From Bradyrhizobium manausense (GTDB lineage: Bacteria; Pseudomonadota; Alphaproteobacteria; Rhizobiales; Xanthobacteraceae): 64,000 nucleotides of DNA. The first letter of the stretch is position 1. Each line of letters begins with the position of its first letter. Both the position numbers and the translations under genes were made by a program. The stretch spans positions 1-64,000 of the forward strand of contig NZ_JAFCLG010000010.1 in the NCBI RefSeq assembly GCF_018129685.1. Direction: 5' to 3'. Below the pieces are notes generated by a model. That model was not told the DNA's origin. It saw only the letters and a list, made by a program, of their open reading frames with translations, and searched no databases. Of this stretch, positions 49,213 through 57,644 are shown piece by piece.

Positions 49213-49743
49213 ATGACCATTCGCCTTCAATACGGCACACCCGCCAAGGTCTTCCACTGGCTCATCGTCGCACTGCTTGCCGTGCAATACCCGATCGGCT
49301 GGCTGATGCCGGACCTTCACCGCAACATGGCGCCGGGCGCCGCGATGACGTTTCACATCTCGTTCGGGATCACCATCCTCGTGCTCACCGCGCTGCGTCT
49401 GGTCTGGCGGCTGACCCATCCCACCGCTCCGGAGAGCTCACTCCCGGCCTGGCAGCGCCTGAGCTCCGAAGCGGTCCACTGGCTGCTGTATGTGCTGGTG
49501 CTCGGGACCACCATCTCGGGCTGGCTGTTCGCATCCTACCGCGGATGGTCGGTTTCGTACTTCTACCTCTTGCACCTGCCGATGCTCGGGTCCGACAACG
49601 AGGCCGCCGGCCGGGCCATCGACGGCCTTCACCAGGCGATGGAATGGGCGCTGCTCGTCACCATCCTCATTCACATCGCGGCTGCGCTTGCGCATATCTT
49701 CGTCTATCGCGACCGCGTGATGCAACGAATGTTACCGGGGTAA
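49213..49743 (+). CDS. Cytochrome b561 family protein
   Basis: A 176-residue membrane protein of four predicted helices with the b-type heme histidines: PAKVFHWLIVALLAVQYPIG, AMTFHISFGITILVLTALRL, AVHWLLYVLVLGTTISGWLF and MEWALLVTILIHIAAALAHI. YodB/CybB-like proteins shuttle electrons from ubiquinol, often to superoxide or periplasmic partners. It is separated from the outer-membrane gene by 30 bp, and so probably belongs to the mbfA operon. Confidence 0.87.
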   Translation: MTIRLQYGTPAKVFHWLIVALLAVQYPIGWLMPDLHRNMAPGAAMTFHISFGITILVLTALRLVWRLTHPTAPESSLPAWQRLSSEAVHWLLYVLVLGTTISGWLFASYRGWSVSYFYLLHLPMLGSDNEAAGRAIDGLHQAMEWALLVTILIHIAAALAHIFVYRDRVMQRMLPG

Positions 49744-49832
49744 CCTTCCCCCGGATCAACCGCGATCAAACGGCGGTTGCGGCATCGACTAAAACTGCGC
49801 ATCATCGCTCGAGAGAAGCGCAGGAGCATGTC

Positions 49833-51305
49833 GTGGCTAAATCGGAATGGAGTTACAAGAGCGCCGTCGAGCTGTCGGCCGCATTGACGGCGAAAAAGGT
49901 TTCCGCCGTCGAGCTGACGCAGGATGCGATCGACCGCATCGAACGTCACGACGGCAAGGTCAACGCGATCTGCGTCCGGGATTTCGATCGCGCGCTGAGC
50001 GCGGCGCGCGAAGCCGATGCGGCACTGGCCCGCGGCGAACGCAAGCCGCTGCTCGGCCTGCCGATGACAGTGAAGGAGTCCTACAACATCGCCGGTCTGC
50101 CCACGACCTGGGGCAATCCTGCGCATAAGGACTTCATCGCCAAGGAAGATGCGCTGCCGGTCACGCGGGTGAAGGACGCCGGCACCGTCATTGTCGGCAA
50201 GACCAATGTGCCGCTCGCGCTCGCCGACTGGCAGAGCTACAACGACATCTACGGCACCACCAACAATCCCTACGACCTCGGCCGCACGCCTGGTGGCTCC
50301 TCCGGCGGATCGTCGGCGGCGCTCGCCGCGGGATATGGCCCGCTCTCGATCGGCTCGGACATCGGCGGCTCACTGCGCGTGCCGGCATTCCATTGCGGCG
50401 TCTATGCGCACAAGCCGACCTTCAACCTCGTCGCCACGCGCGGGCATGTCGCGCCGCCGGCGCCTCCCTTGCCGTTCGAGCGCGATCTCTCGGTGATCGG
50501 TCCGATGGCGCGCAGCGCGGCCGACCTTTCGCTTTTGCTCGACGTCATGGCCGGACCCGATCCGATCGAGGCGGGTATCGCCTACAAGCTCGAGCTCCCT
50601 GCCGCACGCCACACCGCGTTCAGAGATTTTCGCGTGCTGGTAATCGACACCGATCCGGTGCTGCCGACCGACACGGCCGTGCGCGGCAGCATCAACACGC
50701 TCGCCGACAACCTCGCCAAATCAGGCGTCAAGATCGAACGAAGCAGCCCGCTGCTGCCTGACTTCGCGGCCTCGTCGCGGCTCTATATGCGCATGCTGAT
50801 CTCGTTCCTGGCCGCGAGCTTTGCGCCTGACGTTTACAACGGCGCCAAGGCGGCCGCGGCGGCGCTTCCCGAGAGCGACAACAGCCTTGCCGCCGAGCGG
50901 CTGCGTGGCGTCGCGCTCAGTCATCGTGACTGGGTGGTCGCCAACGCAGGACGCACGCGGCTGCGAGCGCAATGGCGCGAACTGTTCAAGACGTTCGACG
51001 CGGTGATCTGCCCGATCATGCCGACCCCGGCCTTTCCGCACGACCATCTTGAAGACCAGGAGCAGCGCCGCATCACAATCGACGGCAAGGAGCACGTCTA
51101 TACCGACCAGCTCGCCTGGCCCGGCATTGCCACGCTCCCCGGCCTGCCAGCGACCGCGATTCCAACCGGCTTCGCGCCGGACGGCCTGCCCGTCGGCGTC
51201 CAGATCGTCGGCCCTTGGCTCGAGGACCGCACGCCGCTCAAGCTTGCCGAGCTGATCGAGCGCGAGTTCGGCGGCTTCGTGCCGCCGAAGATGTTTGACG
51301 ATTAG
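49833..51305 (+). CDS. Amidase (amidase signature family)
   Basis: A 490-residue amidase with the Ser-Ser-Lys triad of the family: Lys in LPMTVKESYNIAG, the GGSSGGSSAALAAG signature and Ser in SIGSDIGGSLRVPAF. C-terminal LAWPGIATLPGLPATAIPTG and GLPVGVQIVGPWLEDRT are typical. The enzyme hydrolyses an amide to acid and ammonia; substrate not readable. GTG 49833 is used because it lies 6 nt after GGAG. Confidence 0.87.
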   Translation: MAKSEWSYKSAVELSAALTAKKVSAVELTQDAIDRIERHDGKVNAICVRDFDRALSAAREADAALARGERKPLLGLPMTVKESYNIAGLPTTWGNPAHKDFIAKEDALPVTRVKDAGTVIVGKTNVPLALADWQSYNDIYGTTNNPYDLGRTPGGSSGGSSAALAAGYGPLSIGSDIGGSLRVPAFHCGVYAHKPTFNLVATRGHVAPPAPPLPFERDLSVIGPMARSAADLSLLLDVMAGPDPIEAGIAYKLELPAARHTAFRDFRVLVIDTDPVLPTDTAVRGSINTLADNLAKSGVKIERSSPLLPDFAASSRLYMRMLISFLAASFAPDVYNGAKAAAAALPESDNSLAAERLRGVALSHRDWVVANAGRTRLRAQWRELFKTFDAVICPIMPTPAFPHDHLEDQEQRRITIDGKEHVYTDQLAWPGIATLPGLPATAIPTGFAPDGLPVGVQIVGPWLEDRTPLKLAELIEREFGGFVPPKMFDD

Positions 51306-51347
51306 TCTAGTGTCGGCGAAGGCGAAAACGGTGCGCCCCATATTCCG

Positions 51348-51455
51348 CTGTCATGCCCCGGCTTGACCGGGGCATCCAGTACTCCGCAGCGATTGTTGGC
51401 TATACCATTTCCGCCTCGGCGTACTGGATCGCCCGGTCAAGCCGGGCGATGACGG
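51348..51455. repeat. Dispersed palindromic repeat, CTGTCATGCCCCGGC type
   Basis: TGTCATGCCCCGGCTTGACC at one end and GGTCAAGCCGGGCGATGACG at the other, with inner CCAGTAC/GTACTGG arms. Diverged relative of the repeats at 41698 and 44552. Confidence 0.8.
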
Positions 51456-51464
51456 CTGTGTTGC

Positions 51465-52553
51465 TCAGCTATCGAACACGATCACGCTGCGCAGCGTCTT
51501 GCCGGCCTTCATATTGGCAAAGCCCTCGTTGATCTCGCTGAGCTTCAGCTTGGCCGAGATCCAGTCTTCCAGGTGCAGCCGGCCGCGCAGATAGAAATCG
51601 ACCAGCCGCGGCATGTCGACGCGGAAATGGTTGGAGCCCATCGAGGAGCCCTGGATGCGGCGCTCGCGCAAAAAGTCAAACCCGTGCAGCTCGATCTTCT
51701 GGCCGAACGGGATCATGCCGACGATGGTGGCGGTGCCGCCCGAGGCAAGCATGGCGAACGCCTGCTCCGCGGTCTCCTTGCGGCCGAGCACCTCGAAGGA
51801 ATGATGCACGCCCCCATTGGTGAGGTCGCGCACCTGCTTCACGACGTCGCCATCGGCAGGATTGATGATGTCGGTGGCGCCGAGCTTGGTCGCGAGCTGG
51901 AGCTTTGCGGGATTGGTGTCGATGGCGATGATGCGGCCGGCGCCGGCGATCTGCGCGCCGTTGATCGCGGCCATGCCGACGCCGCCGCAGCCGATCACGG
52001 CCACGGTCTCGCCCGCCGTCACCTTTGCGGTGTTCACGACCGCACCGTAGCCAGTGATGACGCCGCAACCGATCAGCGCGGCGAGATCGAGCGGCATCTC
52101 CTCGCGGATTTTGACGATCGCGTTCTCGTGCACCAGCATCTGCTCGGCAAAGGACGAGAGATTGAGGAACTGGTGCAGTTTCTCGGGCTTCGACCACTGC
52201 ATGCGGTTGGAGACGCCCGGCAGCAGCTTCACCGTGGTGTCGGTGCAGAGCACGGTGCGGCCGGTGGTGCAATTGTCGCAGGTGCCGCAGAATACGGAGA
52301 GGCACGTCACGACGTGGTCGCCCGGCTTCACATAGGTGACGTCGGAGCCGACCTGCTCGACAATGCCGGCGGACTCGTGGCCGAGCACCGCGGGCAGCGG
52401 ATGCGGGTAAAGACCTTCCATGAAGTGCAGGTCTGAGTGACAGAGACCGGCGACGGCGGTGCGGATCAGCACCTCGCGCGGACCGGGCTTCGGCAGGCTG
52501 ACATCCTCGATGACCAGCGGCTTGTTGACTTCATAAAGGACGGCGGCCTTCAT
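51465..52553 (-). CDS. Zinc-dependent alcohol dehydrogenase (class III-like MDR)
   Basis: A 362-residue medium-chain alcohol dehydrogenase. Catalytic zinc ligands in AVAGLCHSDLHFME and LGHESAGIV; the structural zinc lobe is CGTCDNCTTGRTVLC; NAD site is AVIGCGGVGMAAING; ends with LRSVIVFDS. Mycothiol- or glutathione-dependent formaldehyde dehydrogenase-like relatives share this layout, but the substrate here is unknown. ATG 52553 follows an AGGAAAC ribosome-binding site. Confidence 0.9.
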   Translation of the reverse strand: MKAAVLYEVNKPLVIEDVSLPKPGPREVLIRTAVAGLCHSDLHFMEGLYPHPLPAVLGHESAGIVEQVGSDVTYVKPGDHVVTCLSVFCGTCDNCTTGRTVLCTDTTVKLLPGVSNRMQWSKPEKLHQFLNLSSFAEQMLVHENAIVKIREEMPLDLAALIGCGVITGYGAVVNTAKVTAGETVAVIGCGGVGMAAINGAQIAGAGRIIAIDTNPAKLQLATKLGATDIINPADGDVVKQVRDLTNGGVHHSFEVLGRKETAEQAFAMLASGGTATIVGMIPFGQKIELHGFDFLRERRIQGSSMGSNHFRVDMPRLVDFYLRGRLHLEDWISAKLKLSEINEGFANMKAGKTLRSVIVFDS

Positions 52554-52599
52554 GGGATGTTTCCTCGTTTGTTGTTTGTTTCGTCGGCTGTCGGCTCTG

Positions 52600-52732
52600 C
52601 ACCTCTCCCCATGGGAGAGGTCGGAAGCGCATCGAAGATGCGATGCCGGGTGAGGGGTTCAAGTCTCGCGACGGAGCGTAACCCCTCACCCGGATCGCTG
52701 TCGCGATCCGACCTCTCCCTATGGGAGAGGTG
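52600..52732. repeat. Dispersed palindromic repeat, ACCTCTCCC type
   Basis: CACCTCTCCCCATGGGAGAG, CCGGGTGAGGGGTT, AACCCCTCACCCGG, then CCTCTCCCTATGGGAGAGG: a double palindrome of the same family as 38027-38148. Confidence 0.8.
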
Positions 52733-52740
52733 AAAAGAGC

Positions 52741-54525
52741 CTACGCCGCCAGGACCAGTTCGCCAACCTCGCTCATGGGGGCCACGCGATCACCTAGCAG
52801 CAGCGCCGCGATCTTCGCTTGCGTGGCATTTTCCGTCAGCCGGAACGGGTCGCTTGGTACCACCCGATGGTCGATCACGAGGCGCGACATCAGGAGCCGA
52901 CGCGCATCGCCGCGCATCGCGTGGATGCGATGGGCTTCCCAGGCGAGCGCGACGGCGCTCGCGACATGATAGAGCAGGCTGGTGGCGCGGCGCGCATCGG
53001 CCTCGTTCTCGGACCTGCCCGCGACCTCGCGCGCAAAACCGACCGCACGGTCGACGAAGCCGCGCAGATTGTCGCGCCAGGCTTGCGGCACCGAGGCGCT
53101 GTCGTCCAGCCGGGCGTGCAGATCGGCTGCGAGCGCGGATTCAGCGCCGTGGCGCCCGACCGCGCGCCTGAGCGCATCGATGGCGACGATGTTGCCGGTG
53201 CCTTCCCAGACCGAGCCGAGATGGGCATCGCGCAGCAGCCGCGGGGTGGCGAATTCCTCGATATAGCCGATGCCGCCGCGCATCTCGAGCGCGTCGCCGC
53301 AGACTTTTCGTGCATCGCGGGTGGCGCGGAATTTCAGCGTCGGCGCCAGGATGCGCAGCAGCGCGGCCGCATCCTGGCTGCCGGCCTCGGCGCGGTCGAG
53401 CGCATCGGCGGTGAGCAAGCTCACCGACAGCGCCTGCTCGACCGGCAGCATGATCTTCAGCATCTGGCGACGACCCAGCGGCAGGTCGATGATGCGGTTG
53501 CCGAATACGACGCGGTTCTTCGCCACCGTCATCGCGTCATGATAGGCGCGGCGCATCAGCGCGGTGGATTTCACGCCGTTGGAGAGCCGCGACGAGTTCA
53601 CCATCTCGGCCATCTGCACAAAGCCGCGATCGAGCTTGCCGACGGCGTAGGCGATCGCGCCTTCGAGCTTGATCTCGCCCGAGGCCATCGAGCGGGTGCC
53701 GAGCTTGTCCTTCAGGCGCACGATCCGGTAGTGGTTCTGCGAGCCGTCGTCGAGGAAGCGTGGCATCAGGAACAGGCCGACGCCGCGCGTGCCGGGACCG
53801 GCGCCTTCGGGTCGCGCCAGCAGCATCACGACCTTGGCGTCCGCATTCGAACAGAACCACTTTTCGCCGGTGAGGCGCCAATGGTCGCCCTCCTGCACCG
53901 CGCGCGTGGTCAGCGCGCCGACGTCGGAGCCGCCTTCCTTCTCGGTCATGAACTGGCCGCCCTGAGTGAGCTTGCTCATGTCGGTCGAGGTCAGGCCGTC
54001 GAGATACCTAGCCTTCAGCGCATCGCTGCCGAAATTCGCCAGCAGCTTTGCGCAGCCGTCGGTCACGTTGATCGGGCAGCCCATGCCGAATTCGGCCTGG
54101 TTGAACAGAAACGTGAACGCGTGCTTGGCCACCACGGGGTATTTGTCCGGCCAGCCCATGATGCCCTTGCGGATCGAGAGCGCGTGGATACCGAATTCGC
54201 CGAAGGCGGCGTTCTCGAGCTCGCGATAGGCCGGGTGATATTCGATCCACTGAATGTCGCGGCCGAACTTGTCGCGCTGGTGCAGCACCGGCGTGTGCCG
54301 GTCGGCGAGACGCGCGCATTCGTCGAGACGGCCGCCGGCGAGTTCACCGAGGCGGTCGAGATGCGGCTCGATGTGGCGGAACAGCGTATCGGGCAGATGG
54401 ATGCGCAGGAGGTCCGTCAGCGCCTGATCGGCGCGGTAGAAGTTCATGCCCGTGGTATCGGGCGCCAGCAGGCCGGAGGCTGCGGCCGCGACATCTTTTG
54501 GCTGCGCTGTGACCGGCTTGTGCAT
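52741..54525 (-). CDS. AidB-like acyl-CoA dehydrogenase family protein
   Basis: A 594-residue flavoprotein of the AidB branch. ACAD features: CPINVTDGCAKLLANFGSDA, GGQFMTEKEGGSDVGALTTR, GEKWFCSNADAKVVML, SSRLSNGVKSTALMRRAYHD, EMRGGIGYIEEFATPRLLRD and the AidB signature GSVWEGTGNIVAIDALRRAV. E. coli AidB binds DNA and takes part in the adaptive response to alkylation; other members oxidise acyl-CoA. The promoter region is shared with the divergent SDR gene (54526-54759). Confidence 0.87.
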   Translation of the reverse strand: MHKPVTAQPKDVAAAASGLLAPDTTGMNFYRADQALTDLLRIHLPDTLFRHIEPHLDRLGELAGGRLDECARLADRHTPVLHQRDKFGRDIQWIEYHPAYRELENAAFGEFGIHALSIRKGIMGWPDKYPVVAKHAFTFLFNQAEFGMGCPINVTDGCAKLLANFGSDALKARYLDGLTSTDMSKLTQGGQFMTEKEGGSDVGALTTRAVQEGDHWRLTGEKWFCSNADAKVVMLLARPEGAGPGTRGVGLFLMPRFLDDGSQNHYRIVRLKDKLGTRSMASGEIKLEGAIAYAVGKLDRGFVQMAEMVNSSRLSNGVKSTALMRRAYHDAMTVAKNRVVFGNRIIDLPLGRRQMLKIMLPVEQALSVSLLTADALDRAEAGSQDAAALLRILAPTLKFRATRDARKVCGDALEMRGGIGYIEEFATPRLLRDAHLGSVWEGTGNIVAIDALRRAVGRHGAESALAADLHARLDDSASVPQAWRDNLRGFVDRAVGFAREVAGRSENEADARRATSLLYHVASAVALAWEAHRIHAMRGDARRLLMSRLVIDHRVVPSDPFRLTENATQAKIAALLLGDRVAPMSEVGELVLAA

Positions 54526-54759
54526 GATCGTCCTCTTCCTTCCCGCCCGGCGGCAATTCTTATCGCTTGCTGCTCGAGATGATGTCGATCATGCTCCCAT
54601 CGCGAGAAGCGATAAAGCCGCAAATTGTCAGGGAGGCATGATCGCCGTGAAGGATCAATTCGCTCTGCGGAATTGTGATCGGCTCGGCTGGCCGTCCGCA
54701 TTGCGGATACATAGATCAGTGGCGTCCTGCCCCCGCAAGATCACGCCAGAGACCACATC

Positions 54760-55461
54760 ATGGAAAATCCGAACTACAAGATCGCCCTCATCGTCGGCGC
54801 CGGCGAAGGCCTGAGCGCCTCACTGGCACGGCTGCTGTCCGCGCAGGGCATCCGCGTCGCGCTGGCCGCGCGCAAGATCGAGAAATTGGGCGCGCTTTGC
54901 TCCGAGACCGGCGCCAAGGCCTATGCTTGCAACGCCACCGAGCCCGAGGAGGTCGAACGCCTGTTTGGCCTCGTCGAGCGCGAGATCGGCACGCCCGACC
55001 TCGTGGTCTACAACGCCAGCGGCCGCGCGCGCGGACCGTTTGTGGACCTGGTGCCCGCCGATGTCGCGAACGCGATCGCGGTCAGCGCCTATGGCGGCTT
55101 CCTGGTGGCGCAGCAGGCCGCAAAACGCATGGTACCGAACCAGCATGGTGCGATCCTGTTCACCGGCGCTTCGGCCAGCGTCAAAGGCTATGCGCAATCC
55201 GCCCCGTTCGCGATGGGCAAGTTCGCACTGCGCGGCCTCGCACAGAGCATGGCGCGCGAATTGTCGCCGCAGGGTATTCATGTGGCGCATTTCGTCATCG
55301 ACGGCGGCATCCGCAGCGCCGCGCGGAGCGAGCCCGCCGACAAGCCGGATTCGATGCTCGATCCCGATGCGATCGCACAGAGCTATTGGAATGTGCTGCA
55401 GCAGCCGCGCAACGCCTGGAGCTGGGAGCTGGAGCTGCGGCCCTGGGTCGAGAAGTTTTGA
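54760..55461 (+). CDS. Short-chain dehydrogenase/reductase with Tyr-to-Phe active site
   Basis: A 233-residue SDR: ALIVGAGEGLSASLARLLSA (cofactor site), VYNASGRARGPF (NNAG position), LFTGASASVKGYAQSAPFAM and then GKFALRGLAQSMARELSPQG. The catalytic YxxxK motif reads FAMGK, so Tyr is replaced by Phe, while Ser and Lys are kept. Possibly a reductase with changed chemistry or a non-catalytic relative. It precedes an enoyl-CoA hydratase gene and may act on acyl-CoA metabolites. Confidence 0.82.
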   Translation: MENPNYKIALIVGAGEGLSASLARLLSAQGIRVALAARKIEKLGALCSETGAKAYACNATEPEEVERLFGLVEREIGTPDLVVYNASGRARGPFVDLVPADVANAIAVSAYGGFLVAQQAAKRMVPNQHGAILFTGASASVKGYAQSAPFAMGKFALRGLAQSMARELSPQGIHVAHFVIDGGIRSAARSEPADKPDSMLDPDAIAQSYWNVLQQPRNAWSWELELRPWVEKF

Positions 55462-55482
55462 GGCGACAAGTTCACAACATTC

Positions 55483-55563
55483 GTCGTTGCGAGGAGCGAA
55501 GCGACGAAGCAATCCAGACTGTCTCCGCGACAAGATTCTGGATTGCTTCGCTCGCAATGACGG
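55483..55563. repeat. Dispersed palindromic repeat, GTCGTTGCGAGGAGCGAAG type
   Basis: CGTCGTTGCGAGGAGCGAAG with the near-complement CTTCGCTCGCAATGACGG; inner arms GCAATCCAGA/TCTGGATTGC. Fills the gap between the SDR and enoyl-CoA hydratase genes. Confidence 0.8.
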
Positions 55564-55578
55564 AAGAGAGGGAGCCAA

Positions 55579-56409
55579 ATGACCACCGAAGCCAGCATCG
55601 ACACCGGCACCAATGAACTCCTCTGCGTCGTCCGCGACCGCGTCGCGGTGATCACGCTGAACCGGCCTGAGGCGCGCAATTCGCTGTCGGACAATCTGAC
55701 GCCGGCGCTGCGGACGATGATCCGGACATGCGGCGAGAGCCCAGATGTCGGCGCACTCCTGATCACCGGTGCGGGCGAAGCGTTCTGCGCCGGCGGCAAC
55801 GTCAAGGGCATGGGCGCACATCGCGATCCCAAGAAGCTGGACATGTCGCTGGACGACCGCATCGCCGATCTCCAGGAGCGCCAGCGGCTGCTCACCGGCG
55901 CGCTGGTGTCGGTGCGCAAGCCGACCATCGCAGCCCTGCCCGGCCCCGCCGTCGGCGCTGGACTAGCGATCGCCATGGCCTGCGACATCCGCATCGCCGC
56001 GCAATCGGCTTTCGTCGCCACCGGCTACGCCCGCATTGCACTCTCCGGCGACTACGGCATCGCCTGGCTGCTGACGCGCCTTGTCGGCACCGCGCGAGCC
56101 CGTGAGCTGCTGTTCACCGGCGACCGCGTCGATGCCACGCGTGCCGAGACAATCGGCCTCGTCAACCGCGTCGTCCCCGACGACAAGTTACAGACCGAGG
56201 CCTTCGCACTGGCAAAGTCGCTCGCCGAAGGCCCGCGCCTGGCGCTGCGCTACATGAAGGACAATCTCGATGAGGCCCTGCTGTTCGATTTCGAGACCGC
56301 GCGCGACCACGAAGCCGAACGGCTGATCCGCCTGACCACGACCGCCGATCACAAGGAAGCGGTGCAGGCCTTTATCGAGAAGCGGAAGGCGGTATTCACC
56401 GGGAAGTAG
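55579..56409 (+). CDS. Enoyl-CoA hydratase/isomerase family protein
   Basis: A 276-residue crotonase-fold protein: VITLNRPEARNSLSDNL, ITGAGEAFCAGGNVKGMGAH (oxyanion loop), AALPGPAVGAGLAIAMACDI and GEL-type segment ARIALSGDYGIAWLLTRLVG. The position of the usual catalytic Glu (GDYG in place of GEP) suggests a hydratase-like but perhaps isomerase function. Takes part in fatty-acid or aromatic acyl-CoA breakdown. Confidence 0.87.
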   Translation: MTTEASIDTGTNELLCVVRDRVAVITLNRPEARNSLSDNLTPALRTMIRTCGESPDVGALLITGAGEAFCAGGNVKGMGAHRDPKKLDMSLDDRIADLQERQRLLTGALVSVRKPTIAALPGPAVGAGLAIAMACDIRIAAQSAFVATGYARIALSGDYGIAWLLTRLVGTARARELLFTGDRVDATRAETIGLVNRVVPDDKLQTEAFALAKSLAEGPRLALRYMKDNLDEALLFDFETARDHEAERLIRLTTTADHKEAVQAFIEKRKAVFTGK

Positions 56410-56429
56410 CGGATTGGAAAATCGTCGAC

Positions 56430-56583
56430 CGTCACCCTGAGGCGGCCGCTTCTTCAGCGGCCCTCGAAGGGCGACGGCCCGGCTATGGCTGCGGAAAGCA
56501 AGACACGGCCAGCGCGGCCGTTCATCCTTCGAGGCTCCGCCCACGATGCTTCGCATCGCTGGCCTCGCACCTCAGGATGACGG
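56430..56583. repeat. Dispersed palindromic repeat, CGTCACCCTGAGG type
   Basis: CGTCACCCTGAGG at the left and CCTCAGGATGACGG at the right, with inner CCTCGAAGG/CCTTCGAGG arms. A related copy is at 63415-63570. Confidence 0.75.
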
Positions 56584-56591
56584 GATATGAA

Positions 56592-56628
56592 AGAAAAAAT
56601 GCCCGGCTCTGAATCATCAGGGCCGGGC
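56592..56628 (-). terminator. Rho-independent terminator of the GNAT gene
   Basis: On the minus strand GCCCGGC...GCCGGGC with a 14-nt loop is followed by ATTTTTTC, 11 bp after the stop codon of the acetyltransferase. Confidence 0.8.
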
Positions 56629-56639
56629 TTGGAGTGGTG

Positions 56640-57263
56640 TCAGGCCGAGGCTGAGGGGCTATCGGCCTGACGGGAAAGCGCGGCGAGGCGCCAGCTGGCA
56701 CAGGGAATGTCCTTGGGCGCGACGTGGATTTCCTTGTCGAAGCGGACCAGCTTCCAGTCGTCGGGATGATTGACGAAGGCGAAGCCCGATTTTCGCGCGA
56801 GGGAGATCATGGCCTGGTTGGAACGCAGCGTGTCGCCGAAGATATGTTCGGCACCGAGCGAAGCTGCGCGGCACTCGAGATTCTCGATCAGCGCGGTCGC
56901 AATACCGTGACCTTGCCAGCGATCGTCGACCGACAGGCCGAACTCGAACGTCGAAGTCTCGGCATGGAAGGCATAGCGTGCCTCGGCCACGATGGTCTCG
57001 AAACCATCGACGATCATGGTGGCGACCACGCTGAAACGCTCGCGTTCGCCGACCTGAAGGAATTCGTTCAGGAGCCCCTTCGGCAGTTCGCTGAGCGCGC
57101 CGAAGAAACGGTTGTAGCGGGAGCGGGTCGAGAGCGAGCGGAAATAGTGCTGAAGCTCCTCGGTGTCGCGCGGCTCGACGAAGCGCACGCTGAGCGCCTC
57201 GCCCTGGCGGGTACGCAGCGTATCCGAATATTGCTTCAGGTCTTCCAGGCGATAGGTGCCCAT
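56640..57263 (-). CDS. GNAT family N-acetyltransferase
   Basis: A 207-residue acetyltransferase. N-terminal MGTYRLEDLKQYSDTLRTRQ, then VRFVEPRDTEELQHYFRSLS, the GNAT core EFGLSVDDRWQGHGIATALI (motif A, acetyl-CoA loop) and EHIFGDTLRSNQAMISLARK. Similar to the acetyltransferase half of Pat-like proteins. ATG 57263 is the family-like start; upstream open frame lacks GNAT sequence. Substrate unknown. Confidence 0.83.
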   Translation of the reverse strand: MGTYRLEDLKQYSDTLRTRQGEALSVRFVEPRDTEELQHYFRSLSTRSRYNRFFGALSELPKGLLNEFLQVGERERFSVVATMIVDGFETIVAEARYAFHAETSTFEFGLSVDDRWQGHGIATALIENLECRAASLGAEHIFGDTLRSNQAMISLARKSGFAFVNHPDDWKLVRFDKEIHVAPKDIPCASWRLAALSRQADSPSASA

Positions 57264-57330
57264 GACACGTGACCTCGAAAGAGGGACCGCCGGCGCCCCT
57301 GTGATCAGGCGGCGCCGGCCTGGCGGCCTA

Positions 57331-57534
57331 TCAGGCCCGCCAGAAGGGTTTCTCGGCTTCAGCTGCGATATCGCTCCAGGACAGGCCGACGTCATGGAGA
57401 TCACGGGCGGTCCAGTGGGTGAGCTCATTCCGGGTCCGGTAGCGCTCGTGCCAGATGTGGAGGGTCTCGCCGATCTGGGCGATCAGGCCGGTTGCATGAT
57501 GATTTGTCATCGAATGATCGGTGCAAGTGGACAT
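57331..57534 (-). CDS. DUF1127 small protein
   Basis: A 67-residue protein of the DUF1127 (YjiS-like) family: TRNELTHWTARDLHDVGLSW and SDIAAEAEKPFW, with the typical arginine-rich helix start. Alphaproteobacterial members bind RNA and affect carbon and phosphate metabolism. It lies 67 bp upstream of the GNAT gene in the same direction and opposite to the LysR gene. Confidence 0.85.
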   Translation of the reverse strand: MSTCTDHSMTNHHATGLIAQIGETLHIWHERYRTRNELTHWTARDLHDVGLSWSDIAAEAEKPFWRA

Positions 57535-57644
57535 TTTCAGCTCCTTGAGCTAACTTGAGCGCTAATATCTGCCTGCGCGCGCGATCCGACAAACGAGAAT
57601 TTGTACCTCTTCGCATGAAATAAGATCATGCATCCTGCTGCCAA

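Noticed and set aside
52819..54582. Plus-strand open frame of 587 codons
   Set aside because: Antisense shadow of the AidB-like acyl-CoA dehydrogenase gene.
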